Positions 17,677-28,714 of a stretch of 51,419 bases of DNA are shown here, one piece after another. Under the pieces are notes generated by a model that was given only the letters and a program-made list of their open reading frames with translations, was not told the DNA's origin and searched no databases. The stretch spans positions 1 to 51,419 of the forward strand of contig NZ_JAFBAT010000283.1 in NCBI RefSeq assembly GCF_019247615.1, given 5' to 3'. The DNA is from Mycobacterium sp. Its GTDB lineage: Bacteria > Actinomycetota > Actinomycetes > Mycobacteriales > Mycobacteriaceae. The first letter of the stretch is position 1, and every line of letters starts with the position of its first letter. Position numbers and translations under genes: made by a program.

Positions 17677-18978
17677 TCAGTGCGGCCCGGCGATTTCCTC
17701 GAGCATCTCGGTGACCAGCGCGGCGATCGGCGACCGCTCGCTGCGCAGCAGCGTGATGTGGGCGAACAGCGGATGACCCTTGAGCTTCTCGATCACCGCC
17801 GCAACGCCATCATGGCGGCCGACCCGCAGGTTATCGCGCTGGGCGATGTCGTGGGTCAGGACCACCCGCGACCCGGCGCCCAACCTGGACAGCACCGTCA
17901 GCAAAACATTGCGCTCCAGCGACTGCGCCTCATCAACGATGACGAACGAGTCGTGCAGCGAGCGGCCGCGGATATGCGTCAGCGGCAGCACCTCGAGCAT
18001 GCCCCGGGACAGGACCTCCTCCAGCACGGCGGGGCTGGCCAGCCCCTCGAGGGTGTCGAAGACCGCCTGGGCCCAGGGGCCCATCTTCTCGCTCTCGCTG
18101 CCGGGCAGATAGCCCAGCTCCTGGCCGCCCACGGCATACAGCGGACGAAAGACCACCACCTTGCGGTGAGTCCGGCGTTCGAGCACCGCCTCGAGACCCG
18201 CGCACAGCGCCAGTGCCGACTTGCCGGTGCCGGCCTTGCCGCCCAGCGACAAGATGCCCACCGACTCGTCCAGGAGCAGGTCGAGCGCCACCCGCTGCTC
18301 CGCGGACCGTCCGCGCAGCCCGAACACCTCGCGGTCGCCCCGGACCAGCTGCACGCGTTTGGCCGGGGTGACCCGGCCCAGCGCATGCGAACTGCCGCCT
18401 AGCAGGCGAATGCCGGTGTGGCAGGGAAGATCTCGTGCCTCGACCAGATCGATCTCGCCGTCCGCGAACAGCGCGTCGATGTCCTCGGCGGCGGTCTCGA
18501 TCTCGAACATGCCCGACCATCCGGAGGCCACGACGTCCTGTGCGTGGTACTCGTCGGCGGACAGGCCTACCGCGGCGGCCTTCACCCGGAGCGGAATATC
18601 CTTGCTGACCAATGTGACTCGCTTGCCCTCTGCGGCCAGGTTGGCAGCGCAACTCAAGATTCGGGAGTCGTTGCTGTCGGTGCGAAAGCCCGCCGGTAAC
18701 ACCGCCGGATCGGTGTGGTTCAGTTCGACGTGAAGCGTACCGCCTTGTGCGCCAACGGGAATGGGCTGATCCAACCGTCCGTGCTCAAGCCGGAGATCAT
18801 CGAAGAGACGCAACGCCTGACGGGCGAACCACCCCAGCTCGTGGTGGTGGCGCTTGGCCTCGAGTTCACTGATCACCACCAGCGGGACAACCACCTCGTG
18901 CTCGGCGAACCGGCTGCACGCCCAGGGGTCGGACAGCAGCACGGAGGTGTCGATCACGTAGGTCCGGGTTTCGGTCAC
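17677..18978 (-). CDS. phoH2: PIN domain-PhoH fusion, RNA helicase/ribonuclease PhoH2
   Basis: 433 residues from a GTG at 18978 with GAGGAGCG upstream; 22 more in-frame codons upstream look non-coding. The N-terminal PIN nuclease domain carries acidic residues D10 (VIDTSVLL), E38/E40, D101/D104 and D127. The C-terminal PhoH ATPase has Walker [10 protein letters not shown] (246-254) and Walker B VIVDEAQ (D349, E350). M. tuberculosis PhoH2 unwinds and cleaves RNA. It is partnered by a small overlapping upstream gene, phoAT; a candidate is listed separately. Full length, no irregularities. Confidence 0.95.
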   Translation of the reverse strand: MTETRTYVIDTSVLLSDPWACSRFAEHEVVVPLVVISELEAKRHHHELGWFARQALRLFDDLRLEHGRLDQPIPVGAQGGTLHVELNHTDPAVLPAGFRTDSNDSRILSCAANLAAEGKRVTLVSKDIPLRVKAAAVGLSADEYHAQDVVASGWSGMFEIETAAEDIDALFADGEIDLVEARDLPCHTGIRLLGGSSHALGRVTPAKRVQLVRGDREVFGLRGRSAEQRVALDLLLDESVGILSLGGKAGTGKSALALCAGLEAVLERRTHRKVVVFRPLYAVGGQELGYLPGSESEKMGPWAQAVFDTLEGLASPAVLEEVLSRGMLEVLPLTHIRGRSLHDSFVIVDEAQSLERNVLLTVLSRLGAGSRVVLTHDIAQRDNLRVGRHDGVAAVIEKLKGHPLFAHITLLRSERSPIAALVTEMLEEIAGPH

Positions 18979-19075
18979 GAAGCGCTCCTCGAGCGGGTAA
19001 GCCCGGGCGGACCCGCGCGGGCATGTCGGCGGGAGCCGCAGCACCAGGACCGGGGCCGGTCCTGCCTAGAAACAC
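18866..19075 (-). CDS. Candidate phoAT-like small ORF overlapping phoH2
   Basis: A 69-residue GTG-started frame that overlaps the start of phoH2 by about 110 bases in another frame. Literature, as I recall it, describes a small antitoxin-like gene (phoAT) upstream of mycobacterial phoH2. The product here is Arg/Pro/Gly-rich with no recognisable fold, so it may equally be a shadow frame. Listed only because of position. Confidence 0.2.
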   Translation of the reverse strand: MFLGRTGPGPGAAAPADMPARVRPGLPARGALRDRNPDLRDRHLRAAVRPLGVQPVRRARGGCPAGGDQ

Positions 19076-19197
19076 CTGAGCGGTGACGGAAGGTGCCGCC
19101 CTGGCAGCAGAGCATGTCGCTGGCCATCGAGAACGACGCTACTCTCGTCGCCGGTCGGCCGCCGTGCAGGCGCGCCGAGAGTCACACGGCACCACAA

Positions 19198-19233
19198 GTC
19201 CGGTTTAGAGTCCGGCTTAACGTCCGGCTTAAC
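19198..19233. repeat. Three tandem 12-bp repeats across the desA2 stop codon
   Basis: Units GTCCGGTTTAGA (19198-19209), GTCCGGCTTAAC (19210-19221) and GTCCGGCTTAAC (19222-19233). Read on the minus strand each carries a TAA in the desA2 frame, so the gene ends in three successive stop codons four codons apart. Confidence 0.85.
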
Positions 19234-20056
19234 GGATGACGAATTCCCTCAGCGAGGGCTCGTCGGCCACACTCCATTCAGTGATGCGGTCGGAGATCGC
19301 CCGCTGCAGGTCGGCCGGGCCGAAAATGCCGGCGTCGGCGACTCTGCGCACCTTGTCGGCGTAGGCGTCGATGTCGGCACCCGGAACCTGAAGATCCGCC
19401 GCGCGCGCCGCGATCGCGGCGATCGTCTCGTCGCGGGTGTACTCCAGGCAATGCGCCACGAGGCTGGCGAAGATGTGCTCGTGGCGCGCCTCGTCGCGGG
19501 CGATGCGGTCGACGAGTCCGGCGAGGATGGGCTCTTCGATCTCGGCGGCCAGGTTGCGGCAGAGCACGGCGTGGGCGCGTTCGCTGAACGCCATGTAGAC
19601 CAGGGTCTCGACCTGCGTGTACGTATCGGCGCGGTAGCCCTTCATGACGTACTGGACGCGCGCCTCTTCATTGGCGACCGGGTCGACCTCCCGGGTCACC
19701 ACCAGGTATTCGCGCAGCGCGATGGCGTGCAGGTGCTCCTCGGCAGTCCACCGGCCCAGCCAGCGGCCCCACCACTCCTCGAGGATGAAGTGCTCGACGA
19801 GTTCGCGATGGTGGCCGGCCATGTTGTCCTTGAGCAGCAAGAGGATCTCACAGGCGTCGGTGATGGTCCTGGGCAGCGTCGCGTCGGAGGACTCCCAGTC
19901 GCGGCCGCCGAGGAAGGCGAAGTTCTCGCCCTGGTCGAACGGCACGTAATCGTGCGCGAACCAGAGATCCTCGGTGCTGAGGTGGTGGTCCATCAGTCGC
20001 TCGACGACCGGCTCCAATTCGAGGGTCAGCGCGTTCGGAATGGGTTTCTGTGCCAT
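19229..20056 (-). CDS. desA2: Acyl-ACP desaturase-like ferritin-fold protein DesA2
   Basis: 275 residues from the ATG at 20056. The ferritin-like helical fold carries carboxylate/His ligand motifs: E107-x-x-H110 (AEEHLHA), E159-x-x-H162 (SERAH) and E189-x-x-H192 (DEARH). Acyl-ACP desaturases introduce a double bond into ACP-bound fatty acids using a di-iron centre. For the M. tuberculosis protein an atypical metal site was reported and the substrate is unsettled. TACAGT lies six bases before the ATG, so the mRNA is probably leaderless. The stop codon sits in a 12-bp tandem repeat. Confidence 0.93.
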   Translation of the reverse strand: MAQKPIPNALTLELEPVVERLMDHHLSTEDLWFAHDYVPFDQGENFAFLGGRDWESSDATLPRTITDACEILLLLKDNMAGHHRELVEHFILEEWWGRWLGRWTAEEHLHAIALREYLVVTREVDPVANEEARVQYVMKGYRADTYTQVETLVYMAFSERAHAVLCRNLAAEIEEPILAGLVDRIARDEARHEHIFASLVAHCLEYTRDETIAAIAARAADLQVPGADIDAYADKVRRVADAGIFGPADLQRAISDRITEWSVADEPSLREFVIR

Positions 20057-20062
20057 GCGGTA

Positions 20063-20068
20063 ACTGTA
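20063..20068 (-). promoter_or_regulatory. Predicted -10 box of a leaderless promoter (desA2)
   Basis: TACAGT on the minus strand, then six bases, then the ATG at 20056. Fits TANNNT; no Shine-Dalgarno sequence. Confidence 0.5.
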
Positions 20069-20159
20069 ACTTCCAGACACAGGTTCGGTGAAATTGTGCG
20101 CTCGTGTCGCGACCAAATGGTGACTTTGGTCCTTCGGAGCCCCGAGTGGAGTGGGCGGC

Positions 20160-22506
<2,347 letters not shown>

Positions 22507-22509
22507 CGC

Positions 22510-22923
22510 CTACGCGGCGAGACGGCGCAGGCCCAGGTACTGCAGCGCGCCGAACGCCGCGGTGTAAACGCCGGTGGCCAGGGTCGCGGCGACCCCGAAC
22601 CCGGTCATGGCCACCGCCCCGGCGGCCAGGATCGCGGCCAGCGTGTACACGATGTTGGCCGCGATGACGCCGATCCCGGCCCGGCGCAGGTTCGGCAGCG
22701 CCGCGAGGCTGAACACCACCAGGCCGTAGAGCGCGAAGAAGGCCCCGAGGCTGTACTCCTGGATGGAAGTCAGGCCCGTCATGGACGACAGCGGGTCGGC
22801 GAAGAAGGCGACCGCCAGACCGCACAAGCCCGTCAATGTGGCATCAGCACGCATGGCGAAACGCAGCAGCGAGTCGGTCGAGTCGTAGAGGGGTCGGGTG
22901 GGAAGACCAGAAACTGCGGTCAT
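22510..22923 (-). CDS. Small four-helix membrane protein, function unknown
   Basis: 137 residues from the ATG at 22923, which has AGGAGT nine bases upstream. After a short polar N-terminus (LYDSTDSLLRFAMRADA) there are four hydrophobic helices, roughly at 22-40, 50-70, 80-98 and 105-127. No family is recognised with confidence; it resembles small actinobacterial integral membrane proteins. It stands alone, followed upstream by an O-methyltransferase fragment. From memory, PE_PGRS and cellulase genes occupy this place in M. tuberculosis. Confidence 0.75.
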   Translation of the reverse strand: MTAVSGLPTRPLYDSTDSLLRFAMRADATLTGLCGLAVAFFADPLSSMTGLTSIQEYSLGAFFALYGLVVFSLAALPNLRRAGIGVIAANIVYTLAAILAAGAVAMTGFGVAATLATGVYTAAFGALQYLGLRRLAA

Positions 22924-23130
22924 GTGATTACTCCTAGCGATGGCGGAGGGGGTCGAACTGGTTTGAGCGTGCCGCCGGGGCACTGCCAGATCGACTCGTG
23001 GCGCTGCCAACTGCTGCCACGGGAACAACGACCAGCGAATTCGCCCGGGTATTCCCCTCAGCTGTGGCGGCGACCGAAGGTGTCTCGCAACGCGGGGCCG
23101 CTGGCCGAAAGCGTGGGCCGCGCGGCGCCG
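22924..23130. other. Promoter-side spacer of the small membrane-protein gene
   Basis: No coding evidence was seen on either strand apart from the Shine-Dalgarno sequence AGGAGT (minus strand, about 22933-22938) of the gene at 22510. Together with the fragment at 23131 it makes up the 385-base stretch without an intact gene. Confidence 0.4.
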
Positions 23131-23250
23131 TCAGATCGCGCGCCCCTCGACGAGGCTGACGGGTGATGCGGTCTCGACCACACGCGTCATGCGAAAGCCG
23201 GCTCGGCTGAGGAGCTGACCGTACTCGGCCGGGCGGACGGACGGTCGCTG
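23131..23250 (-). pseudogene. C-terminal remnant of an O-methyltransferase gene
   Basis: The last 38 codons of a minus-strand frame read RPAEYGQLLSRAGFRMTRVV and then ETASPVSLVEGRAI before a TGA. This matches the conserved end of SAM-dependent O-methyltransferases (the 'LL..AGF..TRVV.TASP.S..E' pattern). There is no room for the remaining 300 or so residues, because the next gene ends at 23309, so the gene is truncated. It suggests a deletion joined this tail to the neighbouring membrane-protein gene. Confidence 0.6.
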
Positions 23251-23308
23251 GTCCACAACGGGGTCCGCAGCATCCGAACGGGGACCGCTCGGCGCGTTGC
23301 GGCGGGGC

Positions 23309-24679
23309 TCAATCGCTGGGAACCGGGACGCGCCCGCGCAAGTCGGCGGCGATGAGCCGGGCCGCGGCGTTTTGCCAGTTGTGCAGCGAGCGCTGCGGGA
23401 CCTCGGTGACCAGCCACTGCCACGCCTGCCGTGCGACCGGATCGAGGCCGGCGGCGGTGGCGTTCTGGGCATACGCGCGCACGCCGACGACGTAGGGGAA
23501 GTACAGGGAGTTGTAGTAGCGCCACTCCTCGGTGGTTCCGAAATCGCCCGCGTTGCGGGGCTTGAGTCGGGCGATGCCGTCGGCGAGGACGGCCTTGAGC
23601 TCGTTGGCCCGCTCCACCGGGTGATCGGGGGCGCCGCGCGCGGCCAGGCGCTCGTCGATCACCGGCAACGCGGTCAGCGGGCTGGCGACCAGCTTGGTCA
23701 GGTCGGCGTAGTGGCCCAGAGCCCGGCGGGTGAGCCGGGCGAACGTGTCATCGTCGACGTCGACCAGGGGGTCGGCCGAGCGCAGCGGCAACGCCGCGCC
23801 GGTGTGCCGCAAGGCGGCGCGGTCGGCGCGCAGCGCGGGCGACTTGGAGAACGCCAGCCGGTCCAGCACGCCGGCCAGCGGGTCGGCCAGCACCTGCACC
23901 GTGATCGCGATCGCCAGCGTGGTGAACAGCAGCACCGTCAGGACGGTCTGGGTGGTGGCCTCGTGCCGCGTCAGGGCCAGGCCGACCAGCGCCTGCCCAC
24001 CGAAGAGCACGGCCACCGCCATCGAGCCGGCGAACGAGCGCAGCATGTCCGACCGCAGCGCCTGACCCTCGTCGAACGCGTCCCACAGCGCCACGGCCAC
24101 ACCCAGCAGCACCACATCGAACCCCGTCGACGCCAGCGCCAGCCAGCTGGGCACCAAGCCCAGCGGGATGATCAGGATGGCGTTGGCCAGCGCGAAGAAC
24201 AGCGTCGCGACGACAACTACCCCGACGACCGACACCGGCTGGGCCGGCCGCCGCGCTGCTGTGACCATTGCACCCAGGGTCGAAACGGAGATCACTCCGA
24301 ACATCAGCCAGTGGCCGGGGCGTAACGGTCCCTCGACGCTGCCGGCCATCATCGCCCCGAACAACGTGACCGCAGCGACCCCTGCGATCAGCAACAACTC
24401 ACCCGTGCGCGCCCGCCACCCGTCGCACGGCCGGGAGAGCTCGACGAGCACCGCGAACCAGGCAACGCTCGGCACCGCAACCAGATAGACCTCTATGTGG
24501 CTCAGCATCTGGGTATGCGCCGCGCCGGCCGTGCGCACCGCGTCCAGCGCCACCACCAGGGCGAAGCCGCACAGCCCGATCGCCGCGAGCGCCAGCACCG
24601 GCTTACGCGGATCGCGGGCCAGCAGGTACAACCCCAGCCAGCCGCTCAGCGTGAACACCACCGCCGACAGCGCAGCCAT
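23309..24679 (-). CDS. Multi-pass membrane protein with soluble C-terminal domain, function unknown
   Basis: 456 residues from the ATG at 24679. About eight hydrophobic helices occupy the first 270 residues (for example AALSAVVFTLSGWLGLYLLA and LIAGVAAVTLFGAMMAG). A soluble C-terminal region of about 185 residues follows, with LVDVDDDTFARLTRRALGHY, WRYYNSLYFPYVVGVRAYAQ and SLHNWQNAAARLIAADLRGR. The layout is that of a receptor-type N-terminus with a small regulatory or helix-rich domain, but no catalytic motif (histidine kinase, GGDEF, protease) is visible. The stop abuts the methyltransferase remnant. I do not recognise the family. Confidence 0.75.
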   Translation of the reverse strand: MAALSAVVFTLSGWLGLYLLARDPRKPVLALAAIGLCGFALVVALDAVRTAGAAHTQMLSHIEVYLVAVPSVAWFAVLVELSRPCDGWRARTGELLLIAGVAAVTLFGAMMAGSVEGPLRPGHWLMFGVISVSTLGAMVTAARRPAQPVSVVGVVVVATLFFALANAILIIPLGLVPSWLALASTGFDVVLLGVAVALWDAFDEGQALRSDMLRSFAGSMAVAVLFGGQALVGLALTRHEATTQTVLTVLLFTTLAIAITVQVLADPLAGVLDRLAFSKSPALRADRAALRHTGAALPLRSADPLVDVDDDTFARLTRRALGHYADLTKLVASPLTALPVIDERLAARGAPDHPVERANELKAVLADGIARLKPRNAGDFGTTEEWRYYNSLYFPYVVGVRAYAQNATAAGLDPVARQAWQWLVTEVPQRSLHNWQNAAARLIAADLRGRVPVPSD

Positions 24680-24710
24680 GCATCCAGTTTGGCATGGGGC
24701 CTGATTCGTG

Positions 24711-25499
24711 CTATTTGCCGTACCTGCGGTGCCGTTGGCTGTAGTCACGCAGCGCGCGCAGGAAGTCAACACGCCGGAATGCGGGCCAGTGCGCCTCGGT
24801 AAACCACATCTCCGAGTAGGCGCTCTGCCACAGCAGAAATCCGGACAAGCGCTGCTCACCCGAGGTGCGGATCACCAGGTCGGGGTCGGGTTGGCCGGAG
24901 GTGTAAAGGTTTTCGGAGATGGCGTCAACGGTCACCGCGTCGACGAGTTCCTCGGCCGTGGCGCCGTTCGCGAGTTCCTTGCTCAACAACGCCCGGACCG
25001 CGTCGACGATCTCCCGGCGGCCGCCGTAGCCGACGGCGACGTTGACGTGAAATGGCGCGACGGCGGGCGTGGACTCCACCGCGTCGCGCAGGCGCCGGGC
25101 CGGTTCCTCGCCGATCAGCCCGAGATCCCCGACGGTGCGCACGCTCCACCGATTGGCGGGCGCGCAGATCTCCTCGACCACGTCGGTGATGATTTCGATG
25201 AGCCCGGCCAACTCCGCGGGATCGCGCTGCAGGTTCTCGGTGGAAAGCAGGTACACGGTCGTCATCTCGATGCCGGCTTCCTGGCACCAGCGCAGCATTT
25301 CGGCGATCTTGGCGGCACCCATGCGGTAGCCGTAGCTGACGTCCTCGTAACCCGCGTTGCGCGCCCACCGCCGGTTCCCGTCGCACAGCACCGCGATGTG
25401 GCGGGGCAGTTGGGATTTCGAGGCGGCCAGACCCTGCCTGAGCCGCAGCTCGTAGACGCGGTACAACGGCTCCTTGAGCCGCGGCGGGACAATCTCCAC
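24711..25499 (-). CDS. Short-chain Z-isoprenyl diphosphate (Z,E-FPP) synthase
   Basis: 262 residues from a GTG at 25499; another GTG three codons upstream (25508) is possible. A cis-prenyltransferase: HIAVLCDGNRRWAR carries the catalytic Asp D40 and the N42-R43-R44 triad. VYLLSTENLQRD, RTVGDLGLI and IRTSGEQRLSGFLLWQSAY complete the UPP-synthase fold. The M. tuberculosis orthologue Rv1086 makes omega,E,Z-farnesyl diphosphate, the primer for decaprenyl phosphate and hence for arabinan and wall synthesis. Divergent from the hemolysin III gene. Confidence 0.95.
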   Translation of the reverse strand: MEIVPPRLKEPLYRVYELRLRQGLAASKSQLPRHIAVLCDGNRRWARNAGYEDVSYGYRMGAAKIAEMLRWCQEAGIEMTTVYLLSTENLQRDPAELAGLIEIITDVVEEICAPANRWSVRTVGDLGLIGEEPARRLRDAVESTPAVAPFHVNVAVGYGGRREIVDAVRALLSKELANGATAEELVDAVTVDAISENLYTSGQPDPDLVIRTSGEQRLSGFLLWQSAYSEMWFTEAHWPAFRRVDFLRALRDYSQRHRRYGK

Positions 25500-25664
25500 G
25501 GAAAACACCCTACTGTGAGCTGCGACATGTGCCGGGCCGCATTTCGGGGCATGTCACCGCACGTTGGCGGCGTGTCTGGGACCACCCACGACTAATGTTG
25601 GGTACGCCGGTCATCGGCGCCGGTCATCGGCATTCCCCGACCTTCAACAACGGCATCAGGAGAT

Positions 25665-26402
25665 ATGAGCAGCCACACCAGCACGGTTACTCACGCCGAG
25701 TCCGGGTCGCACGGGCCGGCGGCCAGTGCGGCGCAGCATGTCGTCGACGGCGTCGCTCGCGTACTGACCAAGCCACGCTTCCGCGGCTGGATTCACGTGT
25801 ATTCCGCGGGCGCGGCCGTAGCCGCCGGTGCGTCGCTGATCGCGGTGTCGTGGGCCGTCTCGTCCGCCCGCGCCGGGCTCGCGACGTTCGCCTACACCGC
25901 GGCCACTGTGGTGATGTTCACCGTCAGCGCCACCTACCACCGGGTCAACTGGAAGTCCGAGACCGCCCGCAAATGGATGAAGCGGCTGGATCATTCGATG
26001 ATCTTCGTGTTCATCGCCGGCAGCTACACGCCGTTCGCCCTACTTGCCATGCCGCCCCACGCCGAGCGGGTGGTGTTGTCCATCGTTTGGGGTGGTGCGC
26101 TGGCCGGAGTCCTGCTGAAGGTCTGCTGGCCGTCGGCCCCACGCTGGTTGGGGGTTCCGCTCTACCTGCTGCTGGGTTGGGTGGCGGTCTGGTACACCGG
26201 GACGATCCTGCACAACGCCGGGGTGACCGCCATGGTCCTGTTGTTCGTCGGCGGTGTCCTGTACAGCGTCGGCGGCATTCTCTACGCATTGAAATGGCCA
26301 AACCCGTGGCCGTCGACCTTCGGCTTTCACGAGTTCTTCCACGCCTGCACCGCGGTCGCAGCGATTTGCCACTACATCGCGATGTGGTTCGTGGTCTTCT
26401 AG
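25665..26402 (+). CDS. Hemolysin III / PAQR-family membrane protein
   Basis: 245 residues, seven-helix PAQR/hemolysin III family. The metal-site signatures are present: VSATYHRV (first His), [17 protein letters not shown] with a neighbouring Asp/His, and [17 protein letters not shown] (two His) in the last helix. Bacterial members are proposed to act on membrane lipids or fluidity; haemolysis was shown only in Bacillus. The ATG start follows AGGAGA by 5 bases. Its stop is 13 bases from the convergent DUF255 gene. Confidence 0.93.
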   Translation: MSSHTSTVTHAESGSHGPAASAAQHVVDGVARVLTKPRFRGWIHVYSAGAAVAAGASLIAVSWAVSSARAGLATFAYTAATVVMFTVSATYHRVNWKSETARKWMKRLDHSMIFVFIAGSYTPFALLAMPPHAERVVLSIVWGGALAGVLLKVCWPSAPRWLGVPLYLLLGWVAVWYTGTILHNAGVTAMVLLFVGGVLYSVGGILYALKWPNPWPSTFGFHEFFHACTAVAAICHYIAMWFVVF

Positions 26403-26415
26403 GGCGCGAAAGGCG

Positions 26416-28440
26416 CTACCGCCCGGCGAAATCCAGGGCGGCCGCAAGTTCCGTCGCCCGGGTTACCGGCAGGTCGCACACTCGGCCGCGGCAGACGTAG
26501 GCGGCGTCGGCGCCGGCGATTCGGTCGCGTCCCACCAGCAGCGTCGAGGAGTCGCGCTGTCCGCCCACGACGATCGCCCCGCCGGGCGCCAGCCGGCGTG
26601 CCTCGGCCAGCAACTCCGACTGTGACGGGTCACCGGCGACCGCGATCTGCAGCGGTCCGCGGACCGCGGATTCGGCGACCGCCAACCAATGCCCGGCCGA
26701 GCGCGGCGCGCGCTCCAGCAGCACCGAATGAGCACTGAGCGCGTCGGCCGCCGCCCGCAGGTATCGCTCGGCGCGGTCTCCGTCGACCAGGTGGGCAGCG
26801 GTCAGCAGCGCCTCGGTGACCGACGACGCCCCCGACGGGGTCGCGCCGTCCAGAGGGTCGCCGGGCCGCAGAAGCAACTGCTCGGCGTCGTCGGCCGTGT
26901 CGAACCAGCCGCCGGGCCGCTGCGGGTCGGCGAAGTGCAGCAGTGCCGTGTCCAGCAGCGTGGCCGCCGCCGTCAGCCAGGCCCCGTCGGGGGTCAGCTG
27001 GTAGAGCGCGAGCAAGCCGGTGGCCAGCATCGCGTAGTCCTCCAGGGTGGCGACGCTGTCGCCGACCACGCCGCCCAGGCTGGCGCGCCGCAGCCGGCCG
27101 TCGATGACATGCAGGTCCAGCAGCGCCTTCGCGCAGCGACCCGCGGCATGCGCCAGCCCGGCATCCCCCAGGGCCACACTCGCCTCGGCCAGTGCGGTGA
27201 TCGCCAGCCCGTTCCAGGACGTCACCACCTTGTCGTCGCGCCCGGGCTGGGGACGCGTGCGCCGGGCGGCCAGCAACGCCGTCCGGACCCGGTCCAATCG
27301 TTGCGGGTCGTCCGGATCGGTCGCCAACTGCAGCACCGAGGTGCCATGCTCGAACGTGCCGGTCGCGGTGACGCCGAAAACATTTGCGGCCCAACGCCCG
27401 TCGTCGGCGCCGAGCACCTCGGTGAGCTGGGTGGGCGTCCAGACGTAAGTCGAGCCCTCCCTGCCGTCGGCGTCCGCATCCAACGACGACGTGAACATGG
27501 CTCCGTCGGCCAGCTCGTCGAGCAGGAATCGCGCGGTCTGGGCGGCGACCCGGCGGGCCAAGGGATTCTCCGTGCGGCGCGCCCAGTGCGCGTACACGCG
27601 AAGCAGCAGCGCATTGTCGTAGAGCATCTTCTCGAAATGCGGTACCACCCAGGCATTGTCGACGCTGTACCGGGCGAAGCCGCCAGCGAGCTGGTCGTAG
27701 ATGCCGCCACGGGCCATCGCGGCGCCGGTGCGCGCGACGGCCTCCAGCGCCGCCGGCGACCCCGTCCGCTCGTAGTTGCGCAGCAGCGCCTCGAGAATCG
27801 CCGACGGCGGAAACTTGGGTGCGCCACCGAACCCGCCGCGCACGGTGTCCTGATCACCCAGCACGAGCGCGACGGCGTGGTCGCACAGTGCCGGCGCGAC
27901 GTCCGGGCCGCCGCCCGGGAGCTGCGCGAGCGCCCGGCTCCCGGCACGCAACTCCCCGGCGATGTGGTCCGACGCCTCCTCGACCTCCCCGCGGCGATCT
28001 CGCCAGGTGGCGGAGACGGCCGAAAGAAGCTGAAGGAAGCCGGCTTTCGGGTAGTACGTGCCGCAGAAGAAGGGCCGACCGTCGGGTGTGAGGAAGCATG
28101 TCATCGGCCATCCGCCGTGCCCCGTGAGCGCGACGGTGGCGTTCATGTAGATGGCGTCGATGTCCGGTCGTTCCTCGCGGTCCACCTTGATGCACACGAA
28201 ACCGGCGTTCATCACCTCGGCCACCTCGTCGTCCTCGAACGATTCGTGGGCCATGACATGGCACCAGTGGCAGGCGGCGTAGCCGACGGACAGGAGGATC
28301 GGCACGTCGCGCGCGGCCGCGTCGGCAAGTGCCTGCGGCGTCCATTCCTGCCAGTGCACCGGGTTGTCGGCATGCTGGCGCAGGTAAGGGCTGGTGGCCT
28401 GCCGGAGCGTGTTGCTTCCGGCCGATTCAGCCGGGCTCAT
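26416..28440 (-). CDS. DUF255/YyaL-type thioredoxin-fold protein with six-hairpin domain
   Basis: 674 residues. The N-terminal thioredoxin-like DUF255 domain has CHWC (C57-x-x-C60) in YAACHWCHVMAHESF, with KVDREERPDID following. A long alpha/alpha-barrel region resembling sugar epimerases or glycosidases fills the rest (GGIYDQLAGGFARYSVD, WVVPHFEKMLYDNALL). The family is widespread, mostly uncharacterised and cytosolic; a redox or carbohydrate role is inferred. The start overlaps the small membrane-protein gene upstream by 14 bases, so the two are co-transcribed with mca. Confidence 0.93.
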   Translation of the reverse strand: MSPAESAGSNTLRQATSPYLRQHADNPVHWQEWTPQALADAAARDVPILLSVGYAACHWCHVMAHESFEDDEVAEVMNAGFVCIKVDREERPDIDAIYMNATVALTGHGGWPMTCFLTPDGRPFFCGTYYPKAGFLQLLSAVSATWRDRRGEVEEASDHIAGELRAGSRALAQLPGGGPDVAPALCDHAVALVLGDQDTVRGGFGGAPKFPPSAILEALLRNYERTGSPAALEAVARTGAAMARGGIYDQLAGGFARYSVDNAWVVPHFEKMLYDNALLLRVYAHWARRTENPLARRVAAQTARFLLDELADGAMFTSSLDADADGREGSTYVWTPTQLTEVLGADDGRWAANVFGVTATGTFEHGTSVLQLATDPDDPQRLDRVRTALLAARRTRPQPGRDDKVVTSWNGLAITALAEASVALGDAGLAHAAGRCAKALLDLHVIDGRLRRASLGGVVGDSVATLEDYAMLATGLLALYQLTPDGAWLTAAATLLDTALLHFADPQRPGGWFDTADDAEQLLLRPGDPLDGATPSGASSVTEALLTAAHLVDGDRAERYLRAAADALSAHSVLLERAPRSAGHWLAVAESAVRGPLQIAVAGDPSQSELLAEARRLAPGGAIVVGGQRDSSTLLVGRDRIAGADAAYVCRGRVCDLPVTRATELAAALDFAGR

Positions 28441-28714
28441 CGCCGGGCCCGGGTCGCCGCACGGAACCGTTGCCGTCCTCGGGCGGTTCGTCGACGGTGT
28501 CGGTGCCCTCGTCGGCGGCCTGATCGGCCTCCGGACGTTTGGGGTCGAACGAGTCGGGCACTTTTCGGAGTTGCCGGTTCATCGAGCGGATCAGGAATAC
28601 CGTGGCGATCAGCAGCAGGACGATGACCAACAGTCCGATCGGGCTGGCCTTGCCGAAGTCGGGTCCCTGGTTGTGCGGCGCGTCGGCGAGCACCGCGCCA
28701 AGAAGGCTGTTCAT
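28427..28714 (-). CDS. Small single-pass membrane protein between mca and DUF255 genes
   Basis: 95 residues (Rv1083-like). One helix at about 26-43 ([20 protein letters not shown]) is followed by a charged cytoplasmic tail rich in Asp/Glu/Pro. Its ATG overlaps the mca stop (ATGA) and its end overlaps the next start by 14 bases. This tight coupling supports a real gene. Function unknown; it could tether a partner of Mca or the thioredoxin-fold protein. Confidence 0.85.
   Translation of the reverse strand: MNSLLGAVLADAPHNQGPDFGKASPIGLLVIVLLLIATVFLIRSMNRQLRKVPDSFDPKRPEADQAADEGTDTVDEPPEDGNGSVRRPGPGDEPG

Noticed and set aside
26689..28626. 645-codon plus-strand frame opposite the DUF255 gene
   Set aside because: Shadow frame; the minus strand encodes the CHWC thioredoxin-like protein.
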